Below, in pieces: positions 1-8,182 of a stretch of DNA of 64,000 bases (its first letter is position 1; every line of letters begins with the position of its first letter). The notes beneath the pieces were generated by a model. It worked only from the letters and a program-made list of their open reading frames with translations. It was not told where the DNA came from and made no database searches. The translations under genes and the position numbers were made by a program. Source of the stretch: Flagellimonas algicola (GTDB taxonomy: Bacteria > Bacteroidota > Bacteroidia > Flavobacteriales > Flavobacteriaceae); assembly GCF_005937185.1 (NCBI RefSeq), contig NZ_VCNI01000001.1, forward strand, positions 1,050,657-1,114,656. Reading direction: 5' to 3'.

Positions 1-120
1 AAATCCCAAAAAATGGAAATGGATTGTGCCTTAGTAGTTGCGGTTCGAAAAAAAGAAGCTGAGGATGTTCTTGGAACTTTTCAGCAACTGCATCAAATAA
101 AAGTGAAAAAACTGGACTAA
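1..120 (+). CDS. C-terminal fragment of an unrecognised protein
   Basis: The window opens inside a reading frame that runs from base 1 to a TAA at 118-120, giving 39 residues ending in IKVKKLD. The start lies outside the window. The fragment is too short to assign to a family and shows no motif I recognise. Its stop overlaps the stop of the convergent thioesterase gene by three bases, which is typical of tightly packed real genes and supports coding. Confidence 0.55.
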   Translation, partial: KSQKMEMDCALVVAVRKKEAEDVLGTFQQLHQIKVKKLD

Positions 121-515
121 GCTTTCAACTTATCCAAAATGAAGTCTGGACACTTTATGGGTCTGTTTTTGCTTTGATCCATGAATGCCAGCACCGTGTT
201 GGCCTCGGCCAATAACTCCCGTTTATCATTGTAAATCTTATATTCAAATTCAATCCGGACCATGGGAAGTTGCTTCAGGCGGGTTTCCACGGTAAGCATA
301 TCATCATAGAGCGCAGATTTTTTGTAATTGATCTGTAGGGAAATTACAGGGAGTATGATTCCATTTTCCTCCATGGCCCTATAAGAGATGTCCATCGCCC
401 TCAACCACTCTATTCTCCCCATCTCCAAATAGGGAACATAGCTTGCATGGTGAACAATACCCATCTGGTCCGTTTCTGCATAACGAACGCGAAAAGAAAA
501 TGAATTTATCCGCAT
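117..515 (-). CDS. YbgC/FadM-type acyl-CoA thioesterase
   Basis: This 132-residue protein has the single hot-dog domain length of the 4-hydroxybenzoyl-CoA thioesterase (YbgC/FadM) family. The N-terminal motif RYAETDQMGIVHHASY contains the family's catalytic Asp (D16) followed by the His pair. Family members hydrolyse acyl-CoA thioesters in the cytoplasm; the actual substrate cannot be read from sequence. It is divergent from dnaA, separated by about 200 bases, and convergent with the fragment at the left edge. The start is the ATG giving MRINSFSF, matching the usual family start. Confidence 0.9.
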   Translation of the reverse strand: MRINSFSFRVRYAETDQMGIVHHASYVPYLEMGRIEWLRAMDISYRAMEENGIILPVISLQINYKKSALYDDMLTVETRLKQLPMVRIEFEYKIYNDKRELLAEANTVLAFMDQSKNRPIKCPDFILDKLKA

Positions 516-718
516 ATTTTAACTGAAAAATTATATATTTAGAGACTCGGTTTACGTTAGGGAAACATGCGAAAAAAAAACAAAATATTCAATGGTAAAA
601 TCATTTTTTTTTTCAAAGTTTTGTTCACATATTTGTCGCATCCAACGAGCATCCTGAAACCCTTTGATGCTTTGACCTAAAGCTTTAAAGCTAACCATTA
701 AACTAAGGAAAAACTTTT

Positions 719-2143
719 ATGAGTGTTACTGCAAATTCCGTGTGGAACAATTGTTTGGCTTTTATCCAGGATAATATCCAACCGCAGGCATTCAAAACAT
801 GGTTTGAACCTATTAAGCCTATCAAGTTAACAGATAGTGCCTTAAGCATTCAAGTTCCAAGTAAATTTTTCTATGAATGGTTGGAAGAGCATTACGTAAA
901 GCTTTTGAAAGTAGCCTTGACCAAGGAGCTCGGAAACAATGCCAAACTTATCTACATTATTAAAATGGAAAATAAGTACGGTAACAAGGAACCGTTTACA
1001 GAACAAATTCCAAGCGCAAACCGGACTGCTGTGGGGCCCCAGGAATTGGATGTGCCCATTACCTCCAAAAGTCCAGAGCTAAAAAATCCATTTGTGATTC
1101 CCGGTATTCGCAATATTAAGATTGAGTCGCAACTCAATCCCAATTACAATTTTGAAAATTTTCTGGAAGGAGATTCCAATCGCTTGGCTAGATCTGCAGG
1201 TATGGCGGTGGCCAACAAACCAGGAGGAACTTCCTTTAACCCCCTATTGGTTTTTGGTGGGGTTGGCTTGGGAAAGACCCACTTGGCGCATGCCATTGGA
1301 GTAGAAATCAAGGATAAATATCCAGAAAAGACCGTACTCTACATTTCCGCGGAAAAGTTTACGCAACAATATATTGAATCCGTAAAAAAGAACACTCGAA
1401 ACGATTTCATCCACTTTTATCAGCTGATAGATGTGTTGATCATTGATGACGTGCAGTTCCTTTCTGGGAAATCCGGTACGCAGGACGTGTTCTTCCATAT
1501 TTTCAACCACCTGCATCAAAATGGTAAGCAGGTCATCCTAACATCAGACAAAGCTCCTGTAGACATGCAGGACATTGAACAACGTTTGTTGTCCCGATTC
1601 AAATGGGGGCTTTCTGCCGAATTGCAGAGTCCGGATTACGAGACCCGGGTATCCATTTTAAAGAACAAGCTGTACAGAGATGGGGTTGAAATGCCGGAGG
1701 ACATTATAGATCATGTGGCCAAGAACATCAAAACCAACATCCGGGAATTGGAAGGTGCCATCATTTCGTTGATTGCGCAATCGTCCTTCAACAAACGAGA
1801 AGTGACCTTGGAGTTGGCCCAACAGGTTGTTGAGAAGTTTGTCAAGAACACCAAGCGGGAAGTTTCCATCGATTACATCCAAAAAGTGGTGTCCGATTAT
1901 TTTGAAATGGATGTGGCAACCCTTCAATCCAAAACTAGAAAACGCCATATTGTACAAGCCAGACAATTGGCCATGTTCTTTGCCAAAAAGTTCACTAAAG
2001 CCTCATTGGCCAGTATTGGTTCCCAAATAGGGAAGCGAGACCATGCCACAGTATTACATGCGTGCAAGACGGTAGATAATCTGGCCGAAACCGATAAGCA
2101 GTTCAGAAAGTACATCGAAGACCTGAACAAGAAATTTTCCTAA
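719..2143 (+). CDS. dnaA: Chromosomal replication initiator protein DnaA
   Basis: DnaA is the ATP-dependent initiator that binds DnaA boxes and opens oriC. The 474-residue protein has the usual four parts: domain I (about 1-85), a variable linker, the AAA+ domain with Walker A GGVGLGKT (180-187) and Walker B LIIDDVQF (240-247), and the C-terminal DNA-binding domain with the signature DHATVLHA (441-448). A purine-rich site (TAAGGAA, 704-710) precedes the ATG. The upstream 203-base gap has only one near-match to a DnaA box, so the origin is not evident here. A phosphatase gene follows after 12 bases, suggesting cotranscription. Confidence 0.98.
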   Translation: MSVTANSVWNNCLAFIQDNIQPQAFKTWFEPIKPIKLTDSALSIQVPSKFFYEWLEEHYVKLLKVALTKELGNNAKLIYIIKMENKYGNKEPFTEQIPSANRTAVGPQELDVPITSKSPELKNPFVIPGIRNIKIESQLNPNYNFENFLEGDSNRLARSAGMAVANKPGGTSFNPLLVFGGVGLGKTHLAHAIGVEIKDKYPEKTVLYISAEKFTQQYIESVKKNTRNDFIHFYQLIDVLIIDDVQFLSGKSGTQDVFFHIFNHLHQNGKQVILTSDKAPVDMQDIEQRLLSRFKWGLSAELQSPDYETRVSILKNKLYRDGVEMPEDIIDHVAKNIKTNIRELEGAIISLIAQSSFNKREVTLELAQQVVEKFVKNTKREVSIDYIQKVVSDYFEMDVATLQSKTRKRHIVQARQLAMFFAKKFTKASLASIGSQIGKRDHATVLHACKTVDNLAETDKQFRKYIEDLNKKFS

Positions 2144-2155
2144 TCCTTTAACTTA

Positions 2156-2608
2156 ATGAAAACCAAGGTGTTGATGGTCTGCTTGGGCAACATTTGCAGG
2201 TCACCATTGGCCGAAGGTATATTGCGTTCCAAAACGGATGAAGCTGCTGTTTTTGTGGATTCTGCAGGAACTGCCGGATATCATGTAGGCAATGCCCCAG
2301 ATGAACGTTCCATAGCTGTGGCACAAAAGCATGGAATTGATATCAGCCATCAAAAGTGTCGCAAATTTTCTGCAGATGATTTTCAGGAGTTTGATGTAAT
2401 TTATGTTATGGATTTAAGTAATTTTTCCAACGTTTTGCGACTAGCCAACGACAAGGCAGAAGAAAAGAAAGTAAAGTTGCTTTTAGACGAAATTGATTTG
2501 GGTTTCAATGAAGTTCCAGACCCCTACTATGGCGGCCCTGACGGTTTTGAAAATGTATATCAAATGGTTGATATGGCCTGTGAGGTCATCGCCCAAAAAA
2601 TAAGTTGA
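2156..2608 (+). CDS. Low-molecular-weight protein tyrosine phosphatase
   Basis: The 150-residue protein starts with the phosphatase P-loop CLGNICRS (C9, R15; pattern C-x5-R) and carries the general-acid Asp in VPDPYYGG (D122), the two hallmarks of LMW-PTP enzymes and related arsenate reductases. The DPYYGG form favours phosphatase activity over arsenate reduction. It sits 12 bases after dnaA and 4 bases before the next gene, so the three are probably one transcript. The physiological substrate is unknown. Confidence 0.93.
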   Translation: MKTKVLMVCLGNICRSPLAEGILRSKTDEAAVFVDSAGTAGYHVGNAPDERSIAVAQKHGIDISHQKCRKFSADDFQEFDVIYVMDLSNFSNVLRLANDKAEEKKVKLLLDEIDLGFNEVPDPYYGGPDGFENVYQMVDMACEVIAQKIS

Positions 2609-2612
2609 TCGG

Positions 2613-3341
2613 ATGGAAGAAAGCAAACCTGGCCTTGTTTTAGGTAAAGTCTATTTAATTCCAACCACCTTGGGAGACAATGCGCCATTGGAGGTGCTAC
2701 CCATTTCCATTAAACGCACCATTGAAAACGTAAACCACTATGTGGTTGAAAATGAAAAGACGGCCCGGCGCTTTATTAAGAAAATAAGCCCTAACAAGCC
2801 TCAACCCAGTTTGCATATTGAAACGCTAAACAAATACACGGATCCTACGGTAATTCCATCATATTTGGATCCCTGTATCAGTGGTCATAATATTGGAATC
2901 TTGTCTGAGGCGGGTTGTCCAGGTATTGCCGACCCAGGTGCCGCGGTAATCAAAGTGGCCCATGAAAGACGCATTCAAGTGGTTCCGTTGGTGGGACCTT
3001 CTTCCATTTTAATGGCCATGATGAGTAGCGGGATGAATGGTCAGAGCTTTGCTTTTAATGGATATTTACCCATCGATACCCCCGAAAGAAAATCGAAACT
3101 AAAACAATTGGAACGCTTGTCCAAGGATACTGGGCAATCCCAAATTTTTATGGAGACTCCGTACCGAAATGGAAAATTGCTGCTTGAGCTTACTAAAACC
3201 TTACAAAAGCAAACCCGACTTTGTATTGCAACAGACATAACCTTCCCCACGGAATTCATTCAGACCAAAAGTATCCATGAATGGAGCGAAATAGATATAG
3301 ACCTGAATAAAAGGCCCACTATCTTTATTATTCAGGCATAA
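2613..3341 (+). CDS. SAM-dependent methyltransferase, tetrapyrrole-methylase fold (RsmI-related)
   Basis: The 242 residues match the tetrapyrrole (corrin/porphyrin) methylase fold, with the SAM-site region LSEAGCPGIADPGAAVI and the following VPLVGPSSILMAMMSSG, both characteristic of RsmI-like proteins. RsmI 2'-O-methylates C1402 of 16S rRNA, but members of this shorter Bacteroidota subgroup may be paralogues, so the substrate is not certain. The gene starts 4 bases after the phosphatase gene. It is convergent with the lysozyme-like gene, with a hairpin between them. Confidence 0.85.
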   Translation: MEESKPGLVLGKVYLIPTTLGDNAPLEVLPISIKRTIENVNHYVVENEKTARRFIKKISPNKPQPSLHIETLNKYTDPTVIPSYLDPCISGHNIGILSEAGCPGIADPGAAVIKVAHERRIQVVPLVGPSSILMAMMSSGMNGQSFAFNGYLPIDTPERKSKLKQLERLSKDTGQSQIFMETPYRNGKLLLELTKTLQKQTRLCIATDITFPTEFIQTKSIHEWSEIDIDLNKRPTIFIIQA

Positions 3342-3367
3342 AAAAAGCCCAAGGTTACACCTTGGGC
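3341..3367 (-). terminator. Intrinsic terminator for the lysozyme-like gene
   Basis: The stem GCCCAAGG (3347-3354) / CCTTGGGC (3360-3367) has a five-base loop and a run of six A on its left side, which reads as six U after the hairpin on the minus strand. On the plus strand no T-run follows, so it serves the leftward gene. Confidence 0.8.
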
Positions 3368-3392
3368 CATATTACTTACTTCAAAAACTTAA

Positions 3393-4037
3393 TTAAATTT
3401 TCGCATTTCTTTTTTGCTCAATGGAACAGATGTCAAATCCTGAGAATTTTCTCATATAATAAGAAATGCTACTTCCATAAGCGTCCGCAACATCATTCTT
3501 CCCATAGGATCTCAGGTATTTTTTTACGTTTCCGGCTCCAGCTAAATGGGCCGCGGCCAAAATACCTGATTCGGTGATAACCGTACCCCGGATTCGTTTC
3601 CCGTTGTACAATTTTATGTACCGTCTAAGTATCCATTTGTTCCTAGCAACATTAGTTTCAAAAACCTTTTCTTGCAATACAGGGTCATTCAGAAAGTTTC
3701 TGGAATCATTGACACCCAATAATTTAAGTGTTCCTACTCCAAACTGGTATTTTCCAAGATACCCCAAAGTATTAATAACGTCATATCTTCCTTGCGACTC
3801 CTTAAATGCCAAGGCTTCCTTAAAACCATTGTAAGCATTCCCCAAAAAAGGAGGGGTCACTAGGTCGTCTTCCTGGATTTCCAAAGGCTCCTCGAGCACT
3901 AGGGTCTCCACATTGATTCTTGTTTTCAACGAATTAGGAATCTTGTAGTCCACTTTTTTAGGAGTGGTATACGAGACAAAACTCGTTAAAATCACAATCA
4001 TGGCAAGATGCAGTATAAAACCAATCCATCTTTTCAT
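3393..4037 (-). CDS. Lysozyme-like (transglycosylase-type) membrane-anchored protein
   Basis: This 214-residue protein has an N-terminal hydrophobic segment (about 5-24) that would anchor or export it. The middle contains ALAFKESQGRYDVINTLGYLGKYQFG, resembling the catalytic-Glu region of SLT/lysozyme-like domains: a Glu followed by a serine and a later GKYQFG turn. It is therefore likely to act on peptidoglycan in the envelope, by inference. The homologues I recall carry loose names such as LysM/peptidoglycan-binding, but no LysM repeat is visible. A good promoter-like site lies at 4093-4122, so it can be transcribed separately from the mltG operon upstream. Confidence 0.65.
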   Translation of the reverse strand: MKRWIGFILHLAMIVILTSFVSYTTPKKVDYKIPNSLKTRINVETLVLEEPLEIQEDDLVTPPFLGNAYNGFKEALAFKESQGRYDVINTLGYLGKYQFGVGTLKLLGVNDSRNFLNDPVLQEKVFETNVARNKWILRRYIKLYNGKRIRGTVITESGILAAAHLAGAGNVKKYLRSYGKNDVADAYGSSISYYMRKFSGFDICSIEQKRNAKI

Positions 4038-4092
4038 AATTCACATATTTAATGATTCAAAGCTTAATTGCTATGAAATTAAATTTGGCCGG

Positions 4093-4122
4093 CAAATATA
4101 GGGGGAGACTTCATTTTAACAA
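4093..4122 (-). promoter_or_regulatory. Promoter of the lysozyme-like gene
   Basis: On the minus strand TTG (4122-4120), 19 bases, then TATATTTG (4100-4093), an exact fit to the Bacteroidota -33/-7 pattern TTG-N19-TAnnTTTG. It lies about 56 bases upstream of the start codon. Confidence 0.6.
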
Positions 4123-4196
4123 TAATAAAGCTCATAAGAATTTCTTAATTGTGGCCCAAATAACGTTAAAAGGCTGAAAATTAACGGTAAAGGGTA

Positions 4197-5246
4197 TTAT
4201 CTGCGGACATTTTGCTGATTGAGCCAACGGATGTATTGCACCTTATTTCGGTTGTGTTGCGCCAAAGTTTCGGCGAACATATGGTAACCAAAGTTTGAAA
4301 CATCCGCCACAAAATATAGATAGTTGTGTTTTTCGGGATTCAAAACGGCTTCTATGGAAGTTATATCGGGCATGGTAATGGGACCAGGAGGTACTCCAGC
4401 ATTTTTATAGGTATTATATGGGGATTCAATCTCCAAATCCCGATACAAGACTCTTTTTATAATGGTATCATAATTTCCCGTCTCTTTTTTGATGGCAAAA
4501 ATCACCGTTGGATCCGCCTGGAGCAATATGCCTTTTTTAATTCGATTTAGGTATACGCCTGCCACTCTTGGGCGCTCGTCAGATTTCACTGTTTCTTTCT
4601 GCACTACGGCTGCCAAGGAAATGGCCTCAGCAGGTGTCAAATTTTGCTTTTTGGCTTTCTCCAATCGGTCTTCGGTCCAAAACTTTTTAAATTCTTTGTG
4701 CATTCTATCCCGAAATCCATCGGCACTGGTATTCCAAAAGAACTCATAGGTATTGGGTAGATACATGGCCAATTTGGTATCCTCATCAAAACCGGATTCT
4801 TCCAAAAACTGGGTGTTATCAAAAGCTTTCAATAAGGATAAACTATCTGCTTCTATTTGTTCAGCGACCCTTCCCGCCAAAGCTGCCACAGATTCTTGAT
4901 TATTGAAGGACACCCTTACCGGAATGTTTTGGCTTCTAAGGGTGTTGATCATGTCATTGTTGCTCATCCCCTTTTTAATGATGTACTTGCCTCCTTTTAT
5001 GTTGGAAGAATATCCCTTCCGGTCTGCAACCGCCTCAAAACTGGACCAATCTTTTACCAGGGGTTCCAAATTTTTTCTAACATCCTCTAGGTTGGCATCA
5101 GAAGCAATGTATACAAAAGCCTCCTTATTGTTGAATTGGGTATTGGGACTAAAAATGGCGCTGTAAATTTGGTACGCAATAAAACCACAAACTACCAGGC
5201 CTAGAATGGCCGCCGCCCAGAGCACTCTTTTAAGATGCATTGACAT
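4197..5246 (-). CDS. mltG: Endolytic murein transglycosylase MltG
   Basis: MltG (YceG) cuts nascent glycan strands at the inner membrane and so sets their length. The 349 residues show one N-terminal transmembrane helix (about 7-30), a LysM-like region, and the YceG catalytic domain with AAVVQKE carrying the catalytic Glu at 218, followed by VYLNRIKKG and the SPYNTYKNAGVPPGPI motif. The start codon overlaps the upstream GNAT gene by 17 bases; the third codon is also ATG and would be an alternative start. It belongs to a leftward operon with dapF and the GNAT gene. Confidence 0.95.
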   Translation of the reverse strand: MSMHLKRVLWAAAILGLVVCGFIAYQIYSAIFSPNTQFNNKEAFVYIASDANLEDVRKNLEPLVKDWSSFEAVADRKGYSSNIKGGKYIIKKGMSNNDMINTLRSQNIPVRVSFNNQESVAALAGRVAEQIEADSLSLLKAFDNTQFLEESGFDEDTKLAMYLPNTYEFFWNTSADGFRDRMHKEFKKFWTEDRLEKAKKQNLTPAEAISLAAVVQKETVKSDERPRVAGVYLNRIKKGILLQADPTVIFAIKKETGNYDTIIKRVLYRDLEIESPYNTYKNAGVPPGPITMPDITSIEAVLNPEKHNYLYFVADVSNFGYHMFAETLAQHNRNKVQYIRWLNQQNVRR

Positions 5247-5763
5247 TGATTTTTTGGAACATCAGTTCATTCTTGAACCCTTTGCTGGTTCTAATCCATT
5301 CCTTTTTAACCCCAATTTGGTCAAATCCCAACTTCTCGAACAAATGTATACTTGGTTTATTTTCCTCCAAAATATTGGCATAAAGTTGGTGAAGGTCCAA
5401 CATGGTAAAGGCATAATTGCAAAGGATTTCGATAGCCTCTGCTCCCCAACCTTTATTCCTGTCCTCAGCTTTGGCAATTACAATTCCCATGCCCGCCCGT
5501 TTGTTCTTGGGGTCAAAATCGAATAAATCAATTAAACCTACACATTGGTCATCCAGCGTGCAGATGCATAGACGCAATTGCTTTACCTCAAAAATGTCCC
5601 TATGGGCGTTATCCAAATACAGCCGAAGCACTTTTTTGGAATAGGGCTTTAGCGTACCACTGATTTCCCAAATGGAGGTATCGTTTTCCAATTGGTACAG
5701 GAAATCCAAATCTTTGGGTTCCAAAGCTCTTAGATAAATATGTTTGCCGTCCAACTTCACCAT
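5230..5763 (-). CDS. GNAT family N-acetyltransferase (RimJ/RimL-like)
   Basis: The 177-residue protein matches the RimJ/RimL type of GNAT acetyltransferases: IYLRALEPKDLDFLYQLEND at the start, the acetyl-CoA region around MGIVIAKAEDRNKGWGAEAI (about 92-111), and the late YANILEENKPSIHLFEKLGF segment. Such enzymes transfer acetyl from acetyl-CoA to an amine, often of a ribosomal protein or small molecule; the substrate is unknown. It overlaps dapF by 7 bases upstream and mltG by 17 bases downstream, so translation of the three is probably coupled. Confidence 0.88.
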   Translation of the reverse strand: MVKLDGKHIYLRALEPKDLDFLYQLENDTSIWEISGTLKPYSKKVLRLYLDNAHRDIFEVKQLRLCICTLDDQCVGLIDLFDFDPKNKRAGMGIVIAKAEDRNKGWGAEAIEILCNYAFTMLDLHQLYANILEENKPSIHLFEKLGFDQIGVKKEWIRTSKGFKNELMFQKINVNAS

Positions 5764-6530
5764 GATACTTTACCATTGAATACCATTTGGGCAGGTCCCT
5801 GGAGATAGACATCTGTGTAAGAACCATTTTGCTGGTCAAAACTTATGGTCAAGTCTCCGCCTGGGGTCTTGATATTTACTTCGTTTGATGCGGTTTTCCC
5901 TGTTTTGTGCATGGCAATGGCCACGGCAGTCACCCCGGTACCACATGAAAGCGTCTCGTCTTCTACCCCTCTTTCATACGTACGAACCCCAAAGGTGTTG
6001 GAATCAGCTTGTTCCACAAAATTGATGTTGCTTCCAGCCTTGCCATAGAGTCCATATCTTAGTTTAGCTCCTTCTTTGGTTACATTGAATTTTTCCAGTT
6101 CATTGACCAGTTGCACGTGATGAGGAGAGCCGGTATCCAAAAAGCTATAAGCATCCTTTTGGCGAACTTCTTCCACATCGTGCATTTTTAGGGTAACAAT
6201 GTCTCCCTTTATCGTCGCTGTATGAAGTCCATCAATGGCTTTGAAAGTGGTTTGTTCATCAATTATCCCCAGAATCCGCGCAAACGCCACCGCACATCTA
6301 CCCCCATTCCCGCACATGCTTTGACTCCCATCCGAATTGTAGTAATCCATGTAAAAATCGGACGCATTATCATTTTCCAGCAAAATAAGTCCGTCCGCAC
6401 CTACCCCAAATCGGCGATCGCACAGTTGCGTAATGATTTTGGTATTATTTTTGGGAAAAACCTCCTGGCGATTGTCGATAACAACAAAATCGTTCCCCGT
6501 TCCTTGGTATTTGTAAAAATCCAGTTGCAT
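5757..6530 (-). CDS. dapF: Diaminopimelate epimerase DapF
   Basis: DapF interconverts LL- and meso-diaminopimelate for lysine and peptidoglycan synthesis. From the chosen ATG (MQLDFYKYQGTGNDFV) the protein has 257 residues, with the two catalytic cysteines in CGNGGRC (C73) and SCGTGVTA (C196); C73 equals the known position in the Haemophilus enzyme, which supports this start over an in-frame ATG four codons upstream (6542). It heads a leftward operon with a GNAT and mltG, a sensible grouping of cell-wall genes. A -7-like box lies at 6548-6555. Confidence 0.96.
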   Translation of the reverse strand: MQLDFYKYQGTGNDFVVIDNRQEVFPKNNTKIITQLCDRRFGVGADGLILLENDNASDFYMDYYNSDGSQSMCGNGGRCAVAFARILGIIDEQTTFKAIDGLHTATIKGDIVTLKMHDVEEVRQKDAYSFLDTGSPHHVQLVNELEKFNVTKEGAKLRYGLYGKAGSNINFVEQADSNTFGVRTYERGVEDETLSCGTGVTAVAIAMHKTGKTASNEVNIKTPGGDLTISFDQQNGSYTDVYLQGPAQMVFNGKVSW

Positions 6531-6547
6531 AATTCTCTGCAAAGGAA

Positions 6548-6555
6548 CAAATATA
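6548..6555 (-). promoter_or_regulatory. -7 box upstream of dapF
   Basis: The minus strand reads TATATTTG, an exact TAnnTTTG match, 17 bases before the chosen dapF start. No TTG is found at the expected -33 distance, so this is only a partial promoter match. Confidence 0.35.
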
Positions 6556-6624
6556 GGGTATTCTTTAAGGAATTTTTTGTAGTTAAAACCGAGTTAAACC
6601 GACAAAGCCATTATAGGATTCATT

Positions 6625-6632
6625 TAATTTTG
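6625..6632 (+). promoter_or_regulatory. -7 box upstream of the Deg protease
   Basis: TAATTTTG is an exact TAnnTTTG match, 31 bases before the ATG at 6664. The expected -33 TTG is not seen, so regulation by another sigma factor or an activator is possible. Confidence 0.4.
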
Positions 6633-6663
6633 TTGAAGCTAAATGTTAAATTTTTACTGAATT

Positions 6664-8055
6664 ATGAAAAGAATAGCCGGATTATTCCTGGTAAGCCTCT
6701 TTGCAGGTGCCATTACTTTGGGAGCATATAAATTATTTTTTGAAGAAGACAACTATAAATGGGTGCAGGCAGATCAAAATGTCCCAGTGCTAAGTACCAG
6801 TACCCTATCCACCTCGGCCAAAGGTGCCGGTATTAACGAAGTGGATTTCACCATAGCCGCAGAAAAGACGGTCAATGCCGTGGTACACGTAAAAAACTTG
6901 AGCACCAGTAAGGGTTCCAATAGTTTATCTGATTTCTTTTACGGATTTGAACGTCAGCAGACTCCACAAATCGGGACAGGTTCTGGGGTCATCATTTCGC
7001 CAGATGGTTTCATTGTTACCAATAACCATGTAATTGCCAATGCTAGCCAATTGGAAGTGACCTTAAATAGTAAGAAAACGTATGAAGCTGAGGTTATAGG
7101 TGCCGATTCCAACACGGACATCGCTCTTTTAAAGATTGATGTAGACCGCCCCCTACCTTATTTGGCCTTCGGGGACTCGGACAATTCCCGAGTTGGGGAA
7201 TGGGTACTTGCTGTAGGTAATCCGTTTAGCCTTACCTCTACAGTTACTGCCGGTATTGTTAGTGCCAAGGCCCGTTCTTTGGGAAGAAACCAAAGTTTTA
7301 TCCAAACCGACGCGGCCGTAAATCCAGGAAACAGTGGTGGTGCCTTGGTAAATACCAATGGCGATCTTATTGGAATTAATACCGCTATTACCTCCCAAAC
7401 GGGCTCCTATGTGGGATATGCCTTTGCGGTGCCAAGTAATATTGCAAAGAAAGTTGTGGAGGACATCATGGAATTTGGAAATGTACAACGTGGTCTATTG
7501 GGGATTTCTGCGGCCAACGTCAATTCGCAAGCAGCAATGGAATTGGGCTTGGATGAAATTGAAGGCGTGTATATCTCCCAGGTTTCAGAAGATTCAGGTG
7601 CCGAGGAAGCCGGTTTGCGGGAAGGCGATGTTATTAAACAAGTGGACAATATTCTAGTTCGCAAATTCTCTGAACTCACTGGATATTTATCTTCCAAAAG
7701 ACCAGGGGACACTGTGGATGTTGTTGTGGACAGGGATGGCAATAAATTGACCAAGAAAGTTACCTTGAAAAAACAGCAAACCGTCATTTTGCCTACCACC
7801 GGATTTATGGTAAAGAACCTCTCGGATGAGGACAAAAAGACTTTTGGAGTTAAAAAAGGTGTCAAGATTATTGATGTACCTGAAGGTTATGGAAGGTATG
7901 ATTTGAAAAACAAGGTCATCATTGCAGTGGATGATAACGAAATTACCAACATAGATGATGCGCGTGAACATTTTGGGGAAATCTCAAGATATGGTCGCAC
8001 AAGCTTCACTATGATCAACGAAAAAGGAGAAAAAGAGCGATTAATTTTGCAATAA
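6664..8055 (+). CDS. Deg/HtrA family periplasmic serine protease
   Basis: This 463-residue protein is a trypsin-like quality-control protease and chaperone of the envelope. An N-terminal hydrophobic helix (about 4-26) exports or anchors it. The protease domain shows the triad: H122 in NNHVIANA, D152 in SNTDIALLKI and S224 in NPGNSGGALVN. Two PDZ domains follow (about 265-360 and 375-460), the Do-type architecture. It is monocistronic: divergent from dapF and followed at once by a strong terminator. Family members respond to misfolded outer-membrane proteins; that role here is inferred. Confidence 0.95.
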   Translation: MKRIAGLFLVSLFAGAITLGAYKLFFEEDNYKWVQADQNVPVLSTSTLSTSAKGAGINEVDFTIAAEKTVNAVVHVKNLSTSKGSNSLSDFFYGFERQQTPQIGTGSGVIISPDGFIVTNNHVIANASQLEVTLNSKKTYEAEVIGADSNTDIALLKIDVDRPLPYLAFGDSDNSRVGEWVLAVGNPFSLTSTVTAGIVSAKARSLGRNQSFIQTDAAVNPGNSGGALVNTNGDLIGINTAITSQTGSYVGYAFAVPSNIAKKVVEDIMEFGNVQRGLLGISAANVNSQAAMELGLDEIEGVYISQVSEDSGAEEAGLREGDVIKQVDNILVRKFSELTGYLSSKRPGDTVDVVVDRDGNKLTKKVTLKKQQTVILPTTGFMVKNLSDEDKKTFGVKKGVKIIDVPEGYGRYDLKNKVIIAVDDNEITNIDDAREHFGEISRYGRTSFTMINEKGEKERLILQ

Positions 8056-8077
8056 TCGCTTTTCTTTGAAGACTTGG

Positions 8078-8105
8078 AAAAGCACCCTTGACGGGTGCTT
8101 TTTTA
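8078..8105 (+). terminator. Intrinsic terminator after the Deg protease
   Basis: The stem AAAAGCACCC-type arm (8078-8087) pairs with GGGTGCTTTT (8093-8102) around a five-base loop and continues into a T-rich tail, 22 bases after the stop codon. Confidence 0.85.
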
Positions 8106-8116
8106 TTGTCAAAACC

Positions 8117-8148
8117 TTTTACGAAAACGTTTGAAATATATAATTTTG
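8117..8148 (+). promoter_or_regulatory. Promoter of the GAPDH gene
   Basis: TAATTTTG (8141-8148) is an exact -7 match, 34 bases before the ATG. The -33 region has TTTT (8117-8120) at 20-base spacing in place of TTTG, so it is a good but imperfect match. Confidence 0.45.
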
Positions 8149-8182
8149 CCGCAAACTTAAATCGCTAACGCAACTAAATCCT

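Noticed and set aside
516..718. Possible origin of replication upstream of dnaA
   Set aside because: Only one near-match to a DnaA box (621-629, one mismatch) and no cluster or AT-rich unwinding repeats; not enough to call an origin.
7407..7865. Long open frames antisense to the Deg protease and similar ones opposite priA, GAPDH and the SerB-SerA fusion
   Set aside because: They mirror well-supported genes, have no recognisable protein motifs, and lack promoter or ribosome-binding context.
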